Shown here piece by piece: positions 8,044 to 17,740 of a DNA stretch of 64,000 nucleotides. The DNA lies in NCBI RefSeq assembly GCF_001513965.1, contig NZ_KQ948033.1:46277-110276 (forward strand). The letters run 5' to 3'. Under the pieces are notes generated by a model. The model was not told the DNA's origin and made no database searches. It saw only the letters and a list, made by a program, of their open reading frames with translations. Source of the DNA: Streptomyces cellostaticus. Lineage in GTDB: Bacteria; Actinomycetota; Actinomycetes; Streptomycetales; Streptomycetaceae. Every line of letters begins with the position of its first letter. The first letter of the stretch is position 1. The position numbers and the translations under genes were made by a program.

Positions 8044-9201
8044 ATGAGCACCGAGAACCTCCCCCAGAGCCCTGAGCAGCCGTCCCGCAAGCCCCGCGTG
8101 GCCGTCGTGTTCGGCGGACGCAGCTCCGAACACGGGATCTCCATGGTCACCGCCGGCGCCGTCATGAGCGCCATCGACCGGACGAAGTACGACGTCCTGC
8201 CGATCGGCATCACCCGGGAAGGCCGCTGGGTGCTGACGGCCGACGAACCGGAGCGGATGGCCATCACCGGCCGCCGCCTGCCCGCCGTGGAGGAGCTGGC
8301 CGAGTCCACCGAGGGCGGCGTGGTGCTCCCGGTCGACCCCGCGAACCGCGAGGTCGTCTACAGCGAGCCCGGTTCCGTGCCCAAGGCCCTCGGCGAGGTC
8401 GACGTGGTCTTCCCGGTGCTGCACGGCCCGTACGGCGAGGACGGCACCCTCCAGGGCCTCCTGGAGCTGTCCGGGGTGCCGTACGTGGGCTCGGGTGTGC
8501 TCGCCTCGGCCGTCGGCCAGGACAAGGAGTACATGAAGCGGGTGTTCACCTCCTTCGGGCTCAAGGTCGGCCCGTACGTGGTGATCCGGCCGCGCGAGTG
8601 GGCGCAGGACGAGTCCGCGGCCCGCAAGAAGATCGTCGACTTCGCCGGCGAGCACGGCTGGCCGCTGTTCGTGAAGCCCGCGCGCGCGGGTTCGTCGATC
8701 GGCATCACCAAGGTCGACGACCTCTCCGGCCTGGACGAGGCGATCGCCGAGGCGCAGAGCCACGACCCCAAGATCCTGGTGGAGGCTGCGGTGCGCGGCC
8801 GCGAGATCGAGTGCGGTGTCCTGGAGTTCGAGGACGGCCCGCGCGCCTCCGTCCCGGCCGAGATCCCGCCGCCCGAGGCGCACGCGTACTACGACTTCGA
8901 GGCCAAGTACATCGACTCCACGCCCGGCATCGTCCCGGCCCCGCTCACCGACGAGGAGACCGCCGAGGTGCGGCGGCTCGCGGTCGAGGCGTTCGACGCG
9001 GCTTCCTGCGAGGGTCTGGTCCGCGCGGACTTCTTCCTCACCGAGGACGGCGAGTTCGTGATCAACGAGATCAACACCCTGCCCGGCTTCACGCCGATCT
9101 CGATGTACCCGCAGATGTGGCAGGCCACCGGCATCAGCTACCCGGAGCTGGTGGACCGCCTGGTGCAGGCCGCGCTGCGCCGCTCGACCGGGCTGCGCTG
9201 A
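8044..9201 (+). CDS. ddlA: D-alanine--D-alanine ligase
   Basis: A 385-residue ATP-grasp enzyme joining two D-alanines for peptidoglycan precursors. The N-terminus has VVFGGRSSEHGISM, the substrate region has HGPYGEDGTLQGLLE, and the C-terminus has FFLTEDGEFVINEINTLPG with metal-binding residues. EHGIS and the following tyrosine-containing loop fit a D-Ala-D-Ala rather than D-Ala-D-Lac ligase. The intact family N-terminus supports the ATG at 8044. The gene ends just before a bidirectional hairpin shared with the convergent lipoprotein gene. Confidence 0.95.
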   Translation: MSTENLPQSPEQPSRKPRVAVVFGGRSSEHGISMVTAGAVMSAIDRTKYDVLPIGITREGRWVLTADEPERMAITGRRLPAVEELAESTEGGVVLPVDPANREVVYSEPGSVPKALGEVDVVFPVLHGPYGEDGTLQGLLELSGVPYVGSGVLASAVGQDKEYMKRVFTSFGLKVGPYVVIRPREWAQDESAARKKIVDFAGEHGWPLFVKPARAGSSIGITKVDDLSGLDEAIAEAQSHDPKILVEAAVRGREIECGVLEFEDGPRASVPAEIPPPEAHAYYDFEAKYIDSTPGIVPAPLTDEETAEVRRLAVEAFDAASCEGLVRADFFLTEDGEFVINEINTLPGFTPISMYPQMWQATGISYPELVDRLVQAALRRSTGLR

Positions 9202-9211
9202 CCCTTCACCG

Positions 9212-9727
9212 TCACCTCATGGAGGCGATCCCCTTCGGGATCGCCTTTTTGACGGAGGCCGCGAGGCCGGTGAGCACCGGCGTGCCGTCCTGCGCGGACA
9301 TCCCCTCGGGCAGGCTCACCTGCACATAGGCCACGCGGTTGGCCGTGGTGAACCGCCAGGTGCCGTCGCTCTGCTTCTCCATCAGCCAGTCCACGCCGTT
9401 CACCCCGCCCGGCAGGGCGTCCGCGTCACCGCCCTCGGCCACCTTGGGGTCGATCATCTTCGGCGGCCGTACGACACCGCAGCGCAGTATGATCGCCGGG
9501 CCTCCCCAGGCCGCCGTGTAGGCGGACCGGGGTGCGGGGTCGTCACGGCTCCGTCCGTCGAGCTTCTCCGGCAGCGCCCGGTGCAGATCCCGGCACACCG
9601 GCGCCGTCCTGGCGTCGGGGCTGGGAACCGCGACCGTGGCGCTGTCGTCTGCTGAGGAGCAGCCCGCGGCCGCGATCAGCAGTGCGGGCGCGAGCAGGCC
9701 GAGAGGCCGGTGACGGAAGATGTTCAC
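9212..9727 (-). CDS. DUF3515 family lipoprotein
   Basis: A 171-residue protein with a lipoprotein signal peptide: a basic start (MNIFRHR), a hydrophobic stretch and the lipobox AAGC with Cys23 as lipidation site. The mature part has paired cysteines (VCRDLH... and ILRCGV) and a conserved GVDWLMEKQSDGTW segment typical of the actinobacterial DUF3515 family. It is expected on the outer face of the membrane. Function is unknown. The last codons overlap a rho-independent terminator at 9223-9246. Confidence 0.85.
   Translation of the reverse strand: MNIFRHRPLGLLAPALLIAAAGCSSADDSATVAVPSPDARTAPVCRDLHRALPEKLDGRSRDDPAPRSAYTAAWGGPAIILRCGVVRPPKMIDPKVAEGGDADALPGGVNGVDWLMEKQSDGTWRFTTANRVAYVQVSLPEGMSAQDGTPVLTGLAASVKKAIPKGIASMR
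9223..9246. terminator. Bidirectional terminator between ddlA and the lipoprotein gene
   Basis: A 10-bp perfect stem, AGGCGATCCC/GGGATCGCCT, with CTTC loop is followed by a short T-run on the plus strand (9246-9250). It terminates ddlA and lies inside the 3' end of the convergent DUF3515 coding sequence, where it encodes part of the C-terminal KKAIPKGIASMR. Confidence 0.85.
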
Positions 9728-9747
9728 CGGCCAAGGGTAGACGGGGG

Positions 9748-9981
9748 CTACAGATGCACGACCGGACAGGTCAGGGTGCGGGTGATGCCGTCCACTTGCT
9801 GGACCTTCGCGACCACCATGCGACCGAGGTCGTCGACCGTGTCGGCCTGGGCGCGCACGATGACGTCGTACGGTCCCGTCACGTCCTCGGCCTGGATCAC
9901 TCCAGGGATCTTGCTGATCGTCTCGGCGACGGTCGACGCTTTGCCGACCTCCGTCTGGATCAGGATGTACGCCTGTACCAC
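9748..9981 (-). CDS. Stand-alone Lrp/AsnC ligand-binding (RAM) domain protein
   Basis: A 77-residue protein consisting only of the RAM alpha/beta domain of Lrp/AsnC regulators, with no helix-turn-helix. It starts MVQAYILIQTEVGKA from a GTG at 9981, chosen because GGAGG lies just upstream and because MVQAYIL is the usual start of this family. The GPYDVIVRAQ segment is the conserved second half. Such domains oligomerise and may bind amino acids. Its partner is unknown. It is divergent from thiL. Confidence 0.88.
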   Translation of the reverse strand: MVQAYILIQTEVGKASTVAETISKIPGVIQAEDVTGPYDVIVRAQADTVDDLGRMVVAKVQQVDGITRTLTCPVVHL

Positions 9982-10189
9982 GGAACCTCCAGGGCGGCCA
10001 CGAGGATCATGTGGGGAAAAGGAACGCCACGGTATCGCGTCGCCGCTCCCCGCGGGGAGACCTGCGGGAACCGGGCTTGCGCGCCAGGGTGCAGGCACGA
10101 CAGAAGTTGACGGTCGTCACCTCGACCGTATCGGGGACACTGATGACGCGCGACCGGGCACGGCAAGGGACAGAAGGGGAGCAAGGGTA

Positions 10190-11151
10190 ATGAAGGGCAC
10201 TGTTGGTGAGCTCGGGGAGTTCGGGCTCATCAGGGAGCTCACCTCCCGTCTGACCACCACCCCGGCGGTCCGGGTCGGCCCCGGCGACGACGCCGCGGTG
10301 GTCGCCGCGCCCGACCGCCGGGTGGTGGCGAGCACCGACATCCTGCTGGAGGGCCGGCACTTCCGCCGTGACTGGTCCACGGCGTACGACGTGGGACGCA
10401 AGGCGGCCGCGCAGAACCTCGCGGACATCGCCGCGATGGGCGCCGTACCGACCGCGCTGCTGCTCGGCCTGGTCGTCCCGGCCGAACTCCCGGTCACCTG
10501 GCCCAGCGAGCTGATGGACGGCCTGCGCGACGAGTGCCAGGTCGCGGGCGCCTCCGTGGTCGGCGGGGACGTCGTACGCGGGGACACGATCATGGTGTCG
10601 ATCACCGCGCTCGGCGATCTGCGCAACCAGGAGCCGGTGACCCGGGCCGGCGCCCAGCCCGGCGACCTCGTGGCCGTCACGGGCTGGCTGGGCTGGTCCG
10701 CGGCCGGCTACGCGGTGCTCTCCCGCGGCTTCCGCTCCCCGCGCGCCTTCGTGGAGGCCCACCGGCGCCCCGAGCCGCCGTACCACGCGGGCCCGGCCGC
10801 CGCCGCGCTCGGTGCGACCGCGATGTGCGACGTGAGCGACGGGCTGATCGCCGACCTCGGGCACATCGCCGAGGCCAGCAAGGTCCGCATCGACATCCGC
10901 TCCGGCGCGATCGACATCCCGACCCAGATGAACGACATCGGGCAGGCCGTCGGCGTGGATCCGCTCCAGTGGGTGCTGACCGGGGGAGAGGACCACGCGA
11001 TCGTGGCGACCTTCCCGCCGGACGCCAAGCTCCCGGCCCGCTGGAAGGTCATCGGCGAGGTCCTCAACCCCTCGGCGCTGCCCCAGGTGACCGTCGACGG
11101 CGCGCCCTGGACCAGCAAGGGCGGCTGGGACCACTTCGGGGACATCGAGTC

Positions 11152-11155
<4 letters not shown>
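10190..11155 (+). CDS. thiL: Thiamine-monophosphate kinase
   Basis: A 321-residue enzyme phosphorylating thiamine monophosphate to the active diphosphate. The N-terminal GELGEFGLI, the GPGDDAAVV metal-binding motif, STDILLEGRHF and the AQNLADIAAMGA signature are all present. The ATG at 10190 follows GGGGAGCAAGG. thiD overlaps its stop (GTGA), so both late thiamine steps are translated together. I see no THI-element riboswitch upstream. Confidence 0.95.
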
Positions 11156-11961
<806 letters not shown>

Positions 11962-11992
11962 TGTGCAGCAGAAGTAATGTGCCCGGGCACGG

Positions 11993-12025
11993 CAAAAAGC
12001 CGGTCCACCCGCAGGTGGACCGGCT
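11993..12025 (-). terminator. Rho-independent terminator of rpmB
   Basis: A perfect 12-bp stem (AGCCGGTCCACC, loop CGCA, GGTGGACCGGCT; 11998-12025) is followed on the minus strand by five T residues at 11997-11993. It is a strong classical terminator for rpmB; thiD ends 32 bases upstream on the other strand. Confidence 0.9.
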
Positions 12026-12066
12026 CAGTGCAGCGAACCAGCTGTGGCCGCGCGCTTAGCTGTGCG

Positions 12067-12252
12067 TCAGCGCGAGACCTTGCCGGCCTTGATGCACGAG
12101 GTGCAGGCGTTCACGCGCTTCGGCGTCCCGCCGACCACGGTACGCACACGCTGGATGTTCGGGTTCCAGCGGCGGGACGTACGGCGGTGCGAAAACGAGA
12201 TGTTGTTGCCGAAGCCCGGCCCCTTGCCGCAGACGTCGCAGTTGGCAGCCAC
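12067..12252 (-). CDS. rpmB: 50S ribosomal protein L28 (zinc-binding form)
   Basis: A 61-residue protein, the normal L28 size. Two CxxC pairs (CDVC near the N-terminus and CTSC near the C-terminus) mark the zinc-binding C+ form. In actinobacteria, zinc-free paralogues under Zur control often exist elsewhere (family knowledge). HRRTSRRWNPNIQ is the conserved rRNA-binding part. It is monocistronic, divergent from the DAK-domain gene (257-bp gap) and followed by a strong terminator. Confidence 0.96.
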   Translation of the reverse strand: MAANCDVCGKGPGFGNNISFSHRRTSRRWNPNIQRVRTVVGGTPKRVNACTSCIKAGKVSR

Positions 12253-12509
12253 GGGTCACTCCAAAGACTTCAGATGCACTTACGGATGATCCCGGCAGGC
12301 CGGGATCGAGATCGCAGGATCAGAGATCTGAGTGGCGTTGCCAGGGGAATAGCCCGATGTGGATCGGGCAACCGGAGCAGCATACAACGACTGCGCCAGC
12401 ACAACGAAACTACCATGGCAGCTCAGGGGCCCGCTCCCGGCCCTCTTCCGGAGGACACCACTCCGGGGTCTACGCTGCGTCCGACGTCCAGCCAGCCAGG
12501 GAGGCGCAG

Positions 12510-14183
12510 GTGCCGCAGGTGCCGCAGACATTCTTCGATGCTCTCGCGGTGCGCACCTGGTGCGGTCTGGCACTCGGGGCACTGGGGCGGGCGCGCGAGG
12601 AGATCGACGCGATCAACGTCTATCCGGTGGCCGACGGGGACACCGGGACGAACCTGTACCTGACCCTGGAGTCGGCGGCGACCGCCGTGGAGGCCGTGTT
12701 CGCCGGGTACGAGACGGGGGCGCAGAAGCCTTCGCTCGCGGACGCCGTGCATGCGATGGCCCACGGGGCGCTCATCGGGGCCCGGGGCAACTCCGGGACG
12801 ATCCTCGCCCAGCTGCTGCGGGGCATGGCCCAGGTGCTCGCGGACGACGCGTCTCACATCGACGGTGCGCGGCTGAGGCTGGCCCTGCGCCGGGCCGCCG
12901 ACTCCGCCCGCCAGGCCGTGGCCCATCCGGTCGAGGGCACGGTGCTGACGGTCGCCTCGGCCGCCGCGGACGCCGCCGAGGGAGCCGAAGGGGACTGCGG
13001 GACGGTCGCGCGGGCCGCCTACGAGGGTGCCTGGGCGGCCCTGGCGGCTACTCCGGGCCAGCTGGCCGTGCTGAAGCGGGCCGGGGTGGTCGACGCGGGC
13101 GGCCGGGGGCTGGTGGCGGTGCTGGGGGCGCTGGTGGAGGCGTTCACGGGGGAGGCGGTGCAGGAGGCCGCCCCGAAGGCAGCGGAAGCCGTTTCTGGCG
13201 CGTACGCACGCGTGGAGGCCGTTTCCGAGGCGGGTCTGTGCGCCGAGAGCGCCGAGGACGGCGGACCCGCCTACGAGGTGATCTATCTCCTGGAGGCCGG
13301 CGACGAGGCCGTGGCCCGGCTGCGGGAGCGGCTCGACGCCCTCGGGGACTCCCTCGTCGTGGTCGGCGGCGACGGGCTGTGGAACGTCCATGTGCACGTC
13401 GACGACGCGGGTGCCGCCGTGGAGGCGGGCGTCGAGGCCGGGCGGCCGTACCGGATAAGGATCACGCACTTCGGGCTCGGTGACGTGCACACGGGCGGCG
13501 AGCGCCCGCCGCGCGAGCGCGCCCAGCGGGCCGTCGTCGCCGTCGTGCCCGGGGAGGGCCTGGCGGGGCTGTACGGCGAGGCCGGCGCGACCGCGGTCCT
13601 CGCGCGCCCCGGGGAGCCGCCCGCCAGCGGGGAGCTGGTGCAGGCCGTACGGCGCGCCCACGCGCGCGAGGTCGTGCTGCTGCCCAACGACGCCGAACTG
13701 CGCCACACGGCCGCAGCAGCCGCCGAGCAGGCCCGCACCGAGGGCATCCGCGTGGCTCTGATCCCGACCCGCTCGGCGGTGCAGGGCATCGCGGCGCTCG
13801 CCGTGCACGAGCCGGAGCGCCGCTTCGACGAGGACGTCGTCCAGATGACCTCGGCGGCGGGCGCCACCCGCTACGCCGAGGTTCTCGTCGCCGAACACCA
13901 GTCCTGGACGACGGCCGGCATCTGCCAGGCCGGGGACGTCCTCGGCCTGATCGACGGCGACGTGGCGGTGATCGGCGCGGACGTCACGGCCACCGCCGAG
14001 ACCGTCCTGGACCGCATGCTCCAGGCCGGCGGCGAGCTGGTCACCCTCGTCGTCGGCGACGAGGCACCGCCGAGCGTCGCCGACCACCTGGAGGCACGCG
14101 TACGCGAGTCCTACCTTGCCGTGGACACGGTGGTGTACCGCGGCGGCCACCAGGGAGCACTCCTCCTCATCGGCGTGGAGTGA
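12510..14183 (+). CDS. DAK2-domain protein, FakA/DhaL-like kinase
   Basis: A 557-residue protein from GTG 12510, with GGGAGG five bases upstream; a GTG at 12519 is an alternative. The N-terminal DhaL/DAK2 domain (about 15-205) has the nucleotide-binding NVYPVADGDTGTNL and RGNSGTIL motifs. A linker is followed by a C-terminal DAK1-like domain related to FakA of Gram-positive fatty-acid kinases. In Firmicutes FakA phosphorylates fatty acids bound to FakB. That role here is inference, and no fakB is adjacent. recG lies nearby, as DAK2 genes and recG are often neighbours, but here the HSP90-TPR operon lies between them. Confidence 0.85.
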   Translation: MPQVPQTFFDALAVRTWCGLALGALGRAREEIDAINVYPVADGDTGTNLYLTLESAATAVEAVFAGYETGAQKPSLADAVHAMAHGALIGARGNSGTILAQLLRGMAQVLADDASHIDGARLRLALRRAADSARQAVAHPVEGTVLTVASAAADAAEGAEGDCGTVARAAYEGAWAALAATPGQLAVLKRAGVVDAGGRGLVAVLGALVEAFTGEAVQEAAPKAAEAVSGAYARVEAVSEAGLCAESAEDGGPAYEVIYLLEAGDEAVARLRERLDALGDSLVVVGGDGLWNVHVHVDDAGAAVEAGVEAGRPYRIRITHFGLGDVHTGGERPPRERAQRAVVAVVPGEGLAGLYGEAGATAVLARPGEPPASGELVQAVRRAHAREVVLLPNDAELRHTAAAAAEQARTEGIRVALIPTRSAVQGIAALAVHEPERRFDEDVVQMTSAAGATRYAEVLVAEHQSWTTAGICQAGDVLGLIDGDVAVIGADVTATAETVLDRMLQAGGELVTLVVGDEAPPSVADHLEARVRESYLAVDTVVYRGGHQGALLLIGVE

Positions 14184-14235
14184 GCGGGCGCGCGCTGTTG
14201 CTCATCGGCGTCGGGTGAGCGGGCGCGCGCTGCTC
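14166..14235. repeat. 35-bp tandem duplication across the DAK gene 3' end
   Basis: The segment beginning CTCATCGGCGT at 14166 recurs at 14201 with a few substitutions, so the last codons and stop of the DAK gene are duplicated directly downstream. The second copy abuts the 3' end of the convergent TPR gene, whose stop is at 14234-14236. Confidence 0.8.
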
Positions 14236-17200
14236 ACTGTTCCGTTTCCGCCAGCTGGAGCATCTGGGTTGCCTCCGCCCGTCGTGCCTCGGCTGTCTCG
14301 TCCGGCTCGTCGGTGGCCTCGTAGGCCGCGAGTACGCCACGCGCGCGTGCCGCTGCCTCGGCGGGGCGGCCGAGGTCGGCCTCCAGCCAGCCCGCGGCCA
14401 GTTCGGCGCCGGTACGGCTGTGCAGCCCGCCCGCGCCGAGCGAGCCGAACAGCGCGGCCGCGCGGTCCATCTGCGTCAGCGCGTCCTCGAACGCGGCCTG
14501 GATCACCTCGTCCTCGGCCTCTTCTGCCCCTTCGGCCTCCTCGGCGGCCGAGCGGGCCAGAAGGTCGCCGAACTGCCGGTGCGTGTTGCCGAGTTCGGCG
14601 GTGAGCTGCTCCCGGGCCACCGGGTCCCCGGCGGCCTCCAGAGCGCGCTCGCACTCCCGAACCGCGTCCGCCATCACCTCCCGCGCGGACCCCGCCCCGG
14701 ACTCCCCGCGCAGCGCCAGCCACGCGCGGGCACGCAGCGAGCGGACGAGGAAGTGCGGGTTGCCGAGCGAGCGCCACAGCTCGCCCGCGCGCGCGTAGGC
14801 CCGGTCCGCCTCGTCCAGCAACCCGGCGTTGCTCAGGGACTCGGCGGCAAGGTGGGCGAGCGTGGCGTGATCCTGCTGCTCGGGCCAGTGCCGGGCGAGC
14901 TCGGCGGCCTGGAGCCGGCGTTCGGCGGCCGCCCGGTGCTCGCCCAGCTCGCTCAGGCAGTCCCCGAGCCACCACTGCGCCTGGACGACGGCCCCGTCGC
15001 CGTGCGTCTCGGCGGACAGGTCGGGCAGCGTTGACTCCAGCACTTCGGCGGCCTCCGCGCACCGCCCCTGGTGCAGCAGGAAGCCGCCCAGCTGGTGCCG
15101 TGCCCAGGCACCCAGCGTGGCGCTCTCGCCCGCCTCGTCGGCCCAGTGCGCGGCCTCCAGGGCGTGCTCCGCGGCTTCGGCGGGCTCCCCCCGGCCGCCG
15201 ACCACCTCGGCGAGCTGGAGATGCAGCTGGGCCCGCCCGGCCGGCTCCAGGTACGGCCCGCCGTGCTCCAGGGCGGCCCGCAGCGCCCGCTCCGCCTCGC
15301 CCAGGTCGCCGAGCTGATGGGCCAGCGCCGCGGCGTGCACCTCGTGCTCGACCGCGGACCACGGCAGCCCGGCCGCCACGTACTCCGCGGCGGCCCGCCG
15401 GAACAGCCGCGCCGCCCGCCCGGCCGCGCCGGACCTCTCGGCCAGCTCGGCCAGCATCGCCCGCGCCTCGGCGCCCCGCGCCGCCAGCCGCACCTCGTCC
15501 CCGGCCCGCCCGCCGACAAGCGCCAGCACCTCACGCACGGCCTGCTCTGCGTCCGCGAGGGGGCCGCGAACGTGCCCACCGTCCGAGTGGGCATGCGACG
15601 CCGGTCGCTGAGCGCCGACGCCTGCCTGTGCGGCGTCCGAGCCCACGTGCCCGGCACCCCAGCCGGCGCCCTCGGTGTTCGCGTCGGCCGAGTCGGCCCC
15701 CGGTCCCGGTGCCTGAGCTTCCGTGCCTGCCTGTGCGGTGCCCGGGCCGGCCTGCCCGGCGTTCGCGTTCGTGCCCTTGGCGTCCGAGCCCGGGTGCCCG
15801 GCGCCCCAGTCGGCGCCTTCGGTGTTCGCGTCGGCCGAGTCGGCCCCCGGTCCCGGTGCCTGAGCTTCCGTGCCTGCCTGTGCGGTGCCCGGGCCGGCCT
15901 GCCCGGCGTTCGCGTTCGTGCCCTTGGCGTCCGAGCCCGGGTGCCCGGCGCCCCAGTCGGCGCCCTCGGTGTTCGGGTCGGCCGAGTCGGCCCCCGGTCC
16001 CTGAGCTTCCGTGCCTGCCTGTGCGGCGTCCGAGCCCGGGTGCCCGGCATCCGAGCCGGTGCCCTTGGTGTTCGGGTCGGCTGAGTCGGCCCGCGTGCCC
16101 GGTCCCTGAGCTCCCGCGCTCGATTCCTCCGCAGCCCCCAGCGCATCCGGTGTCATCTCGTGGACCCGGTGCATCAGGATGCGTGCTCGGCTCATCAGTA
16201 CCGACGCCGTCTGGCGTACCCCGGTGGCCTCCTCGGCGTACAGGGCGAGTGCCTCGTCGTAGAGCTCGGCGACCGTTGTCAGTGCCGCGTCCACCTCGCC
16301 CGTCAGGGCGCGCATGTACGCGCCACGCGCGCGTGCCGCCAGTGCCTCCCCGGGGTCGCCCGCCTCCGCGTACAGCGCGGCAGCGCGGTCGAACAGGGCG
16401 ATGCCCTCGGGGCCGCGGGCCATCGCCTCGTGATCGGTCATCTCCGCGCGGTCGCGCGCGTCCAGTTCGACGCCCTCGGCGGCCCGCGCGACCGCCGCCC
16501 ACGCCTCCAGGGCGTGCGGCTGGAGGGAGCCGGACAGCCGGCGCGCCTCGGTGAGCAGCGCGGACAGGTCGGGCGAGGAGGGGACCTCGGGCGCCGGGGG
16601 TGTGGGCGAGGGCGCCGGCGTGGAGCGCACCGTCCGCACCCCCAGGGGCAGCCGCTCCACCAGCGGGCGCTGCGCCATGCGCGCGCGGGCGCGGTCGCCG
16701 ACGTACGACGTGCCGTTGCGCGTGTCGAACCGCTGGGCCAGTTCCAGGGCCTCCGCGCGCGCGTGCGCGGCCAGTTCGTGTGCGGTCCATGTCCGCCCGG
16801 CAGGGCCCGGCACCTGCCGCTCGCCCAGCCCCAGCTCGGTCAGCCGGTCCATCAGCAGGGTCACCACGGCCATGTAGTCCAGCCGGCTGCGCGGCTGCCC
16901 GGTGTCGGTGAAGTACGCCGGCCGCTCGGCGAGCAGTTCCAGACCGCGCGCCTCGTTCCCGGTCAGCGCGCAGAACTCCACGTGGTCGGCGTAGGCGCCC
17001 CGCATGCTCTCCATGGGGCGGACGAGGCGGAAACCCCGCAGATGGTGGGCGCGGGCCTCGTCCAGGCGGCCCAGCCGCAGCAGCGGGGTGAGCGAGGAGG
17101 CGAGCACCGTGTGCGGCTCGTGGGCGCAGCTGTACTCGCCCTCCAGCACCGGCCGCCACAGCTCCAGTGCCTCGGCCTCCCGGCCGCGCCTGACCTGCCA

Positions 17201-17740
17201 CACGCCCTGCCCGTGGAGCTCGCAGGCGTGGCAGTCGGCCATCCGGTCCCGGTCCGCGGCCAGCCAGGCGGCGTACGCCCGTTCCGCGCGCGCCAGGTCG
17301 CCGACGTGCGCGGCCACACTGAACTCGGCGCTGCGCACCGCCCGTTCGGAGTGCCCGGCGAGCCGGTAGCGGTGCTCCATCTCGCCGAGCCACTTCTCGA
17401 TCGAGGCGAGCGGGATGTGCGGCTGGTCCAGCATGCCCGCCGACACCCACTTGAAGACCCAGTACAGGGAGTGCGTCTCGTACTCGTCGAAGTCCTCGGG
17501 CCGCTCGTCCCACAGGCGCAGCAGCCGCGCGAACGGGACGAACATCCGGTCCTTCTCGGAGCTGTAGTTGTAGACCTTCAGCTGGTGCCCGAGCGCCTCG
17601 ATCACGGCGAGCGGGATGTTCAGCTTCTCGGCCTCCGCGAGCAACTGCTCCGCGCGCGCGTTGCGCGCCGGGCCCTCCGGCTGCTCGGAGTTCTCCGCCA
17701 TCGCCCGGCGCAGTGCGTCGAAGTCCGTCAACTCGCCCAT
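14234..17740 (-). CDS. Large TPR-repeat protein linked to HSP90
   Basis: An 1168-residue protein from ATG 17740, starting MGELTDFDALRRAMAEN. The N-terminal half (about 1-490) is helical with TPR-like pairs (ERAVRSAEFSVAAHVGDLARAERAYAAW; a CHACELHGQGVW motif) and no signal peptide. Residues about 545-708 are a low-complexity Gly/Ala/Thr/Glu linker containing 49-residue tandem repeats. The C-terminal part (about 715-1168) is a long TPR array. The ATG shares one base with the stop of the upstream HSP90 gene (TGATG), so the two proteins are coupled. It probably acts as a co-chaperone or client scaffold, which is inference from linkage and TPR content. Confidence 0.8.
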   Translation of the reverse strand: MGELTDFDALRRAMAENSEQPEGPARNARAEQLLAEAEKLNIPLAVIEALGHQLKVYNYSSEKDRMFVPFARLLRLWDERPEDFDEYETHSLYWVFKWVSAGMLDQPHIPLASIEKWLGEMEHRYRLAGHSERAVRSAEFSVAAHVGDLARAERAYAAWLAADRDRMADCHACELHGQGVWQVRRGREAEALELWRPVLEGEYSCAHEPHTVLASSLTPLLRLGRLDEARAHHLRGFRLVRPMESMRGAYADHVEFCALTGNEARGLELLAERPAYFTDTGQPRSRLDYMAVVTLLMDRLTELGLGERQVPGPAGRTWTAHELAAHARAEALELAQRFDTRNGTSYVGDRARARMAQRPLVERLPLGVRTVRSTPAPSPTPPAPEVPSSPDLSALLTEARRLSGSLQPHALEAWAAVARAAEGVELDARDRAEMTDHEAMARGPEGIALFDRAAALYAEAGDPGEALAARARGAYMRALTGEVDAALTTVAELYDEALALYAEEATGVRQTASVLMSRARILMHRVHEMTPDALGAAEESSAGAQGPGTRADSADPNTKGTGSDAGHPGSDAAQAGTEAQGPGADSADPNTEGADWGAGHPGSDAKGTNANAGQAGPGTAQAGTEAQAPGPGADSADANTEGADWGAGHPGSDAKGTNANAGQAGPGTAQAGTEAQAPGPGADSADANTEGAGWGAGHVGSDAAQAGVGAQRPASHAHSDGGHVRGPLADAEQAVREVLALVGGRAGDEVRLAARGAEARAMLAELAERSGAAGRAARLFRRAAAEYVAAGLPWSAVEHEVHAAALAHQLGDLGEAERALRAALEHGGPYLEPAGRAQLHLQLAEVVGGRGEPAEAAEHALEAAHWADEAGESATLGAWARHQLGGFLLHQGRCAEAAEVLESTLPDLSAETHGDGAVVQAQWWLGDCLSELGEHRAAAERRLQAAELARHWPEQQDHATLAHLAAESLSNAGLLDEADRAYARAGELWRSLGNPHFLVRSLRARAWLALRGESGAGSAREVMADAVRECERALEAAGDPVAREQLTAELGNTHRQFGDLLARSAAEEAEGAEEAEDEVIQAAFEDALTQMDRAAALFGSLGAGGLHSRTGAELAAGWLEADLGRPAEAAARARGVLAAYEATDEPDETAEARRAEATQMLQLAETEQ
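15615..16110 (-). repeat. 147-bp in-frame tandem repeats in the TPR gene
   Basis: A unit of exactly 147 bp (49 codons) recurs at 15694, 15841 and 15988, measured at the same CGGCCCCCGG string. The first two copies are nearly identical; the third has a small deletion, and shorter decayed units lie at both ends. The encoded linker is rich in Gly, Ala, Asp and Thr, with recurring AQAGTEAQ and HPGSDA. Confidence 0.9.
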
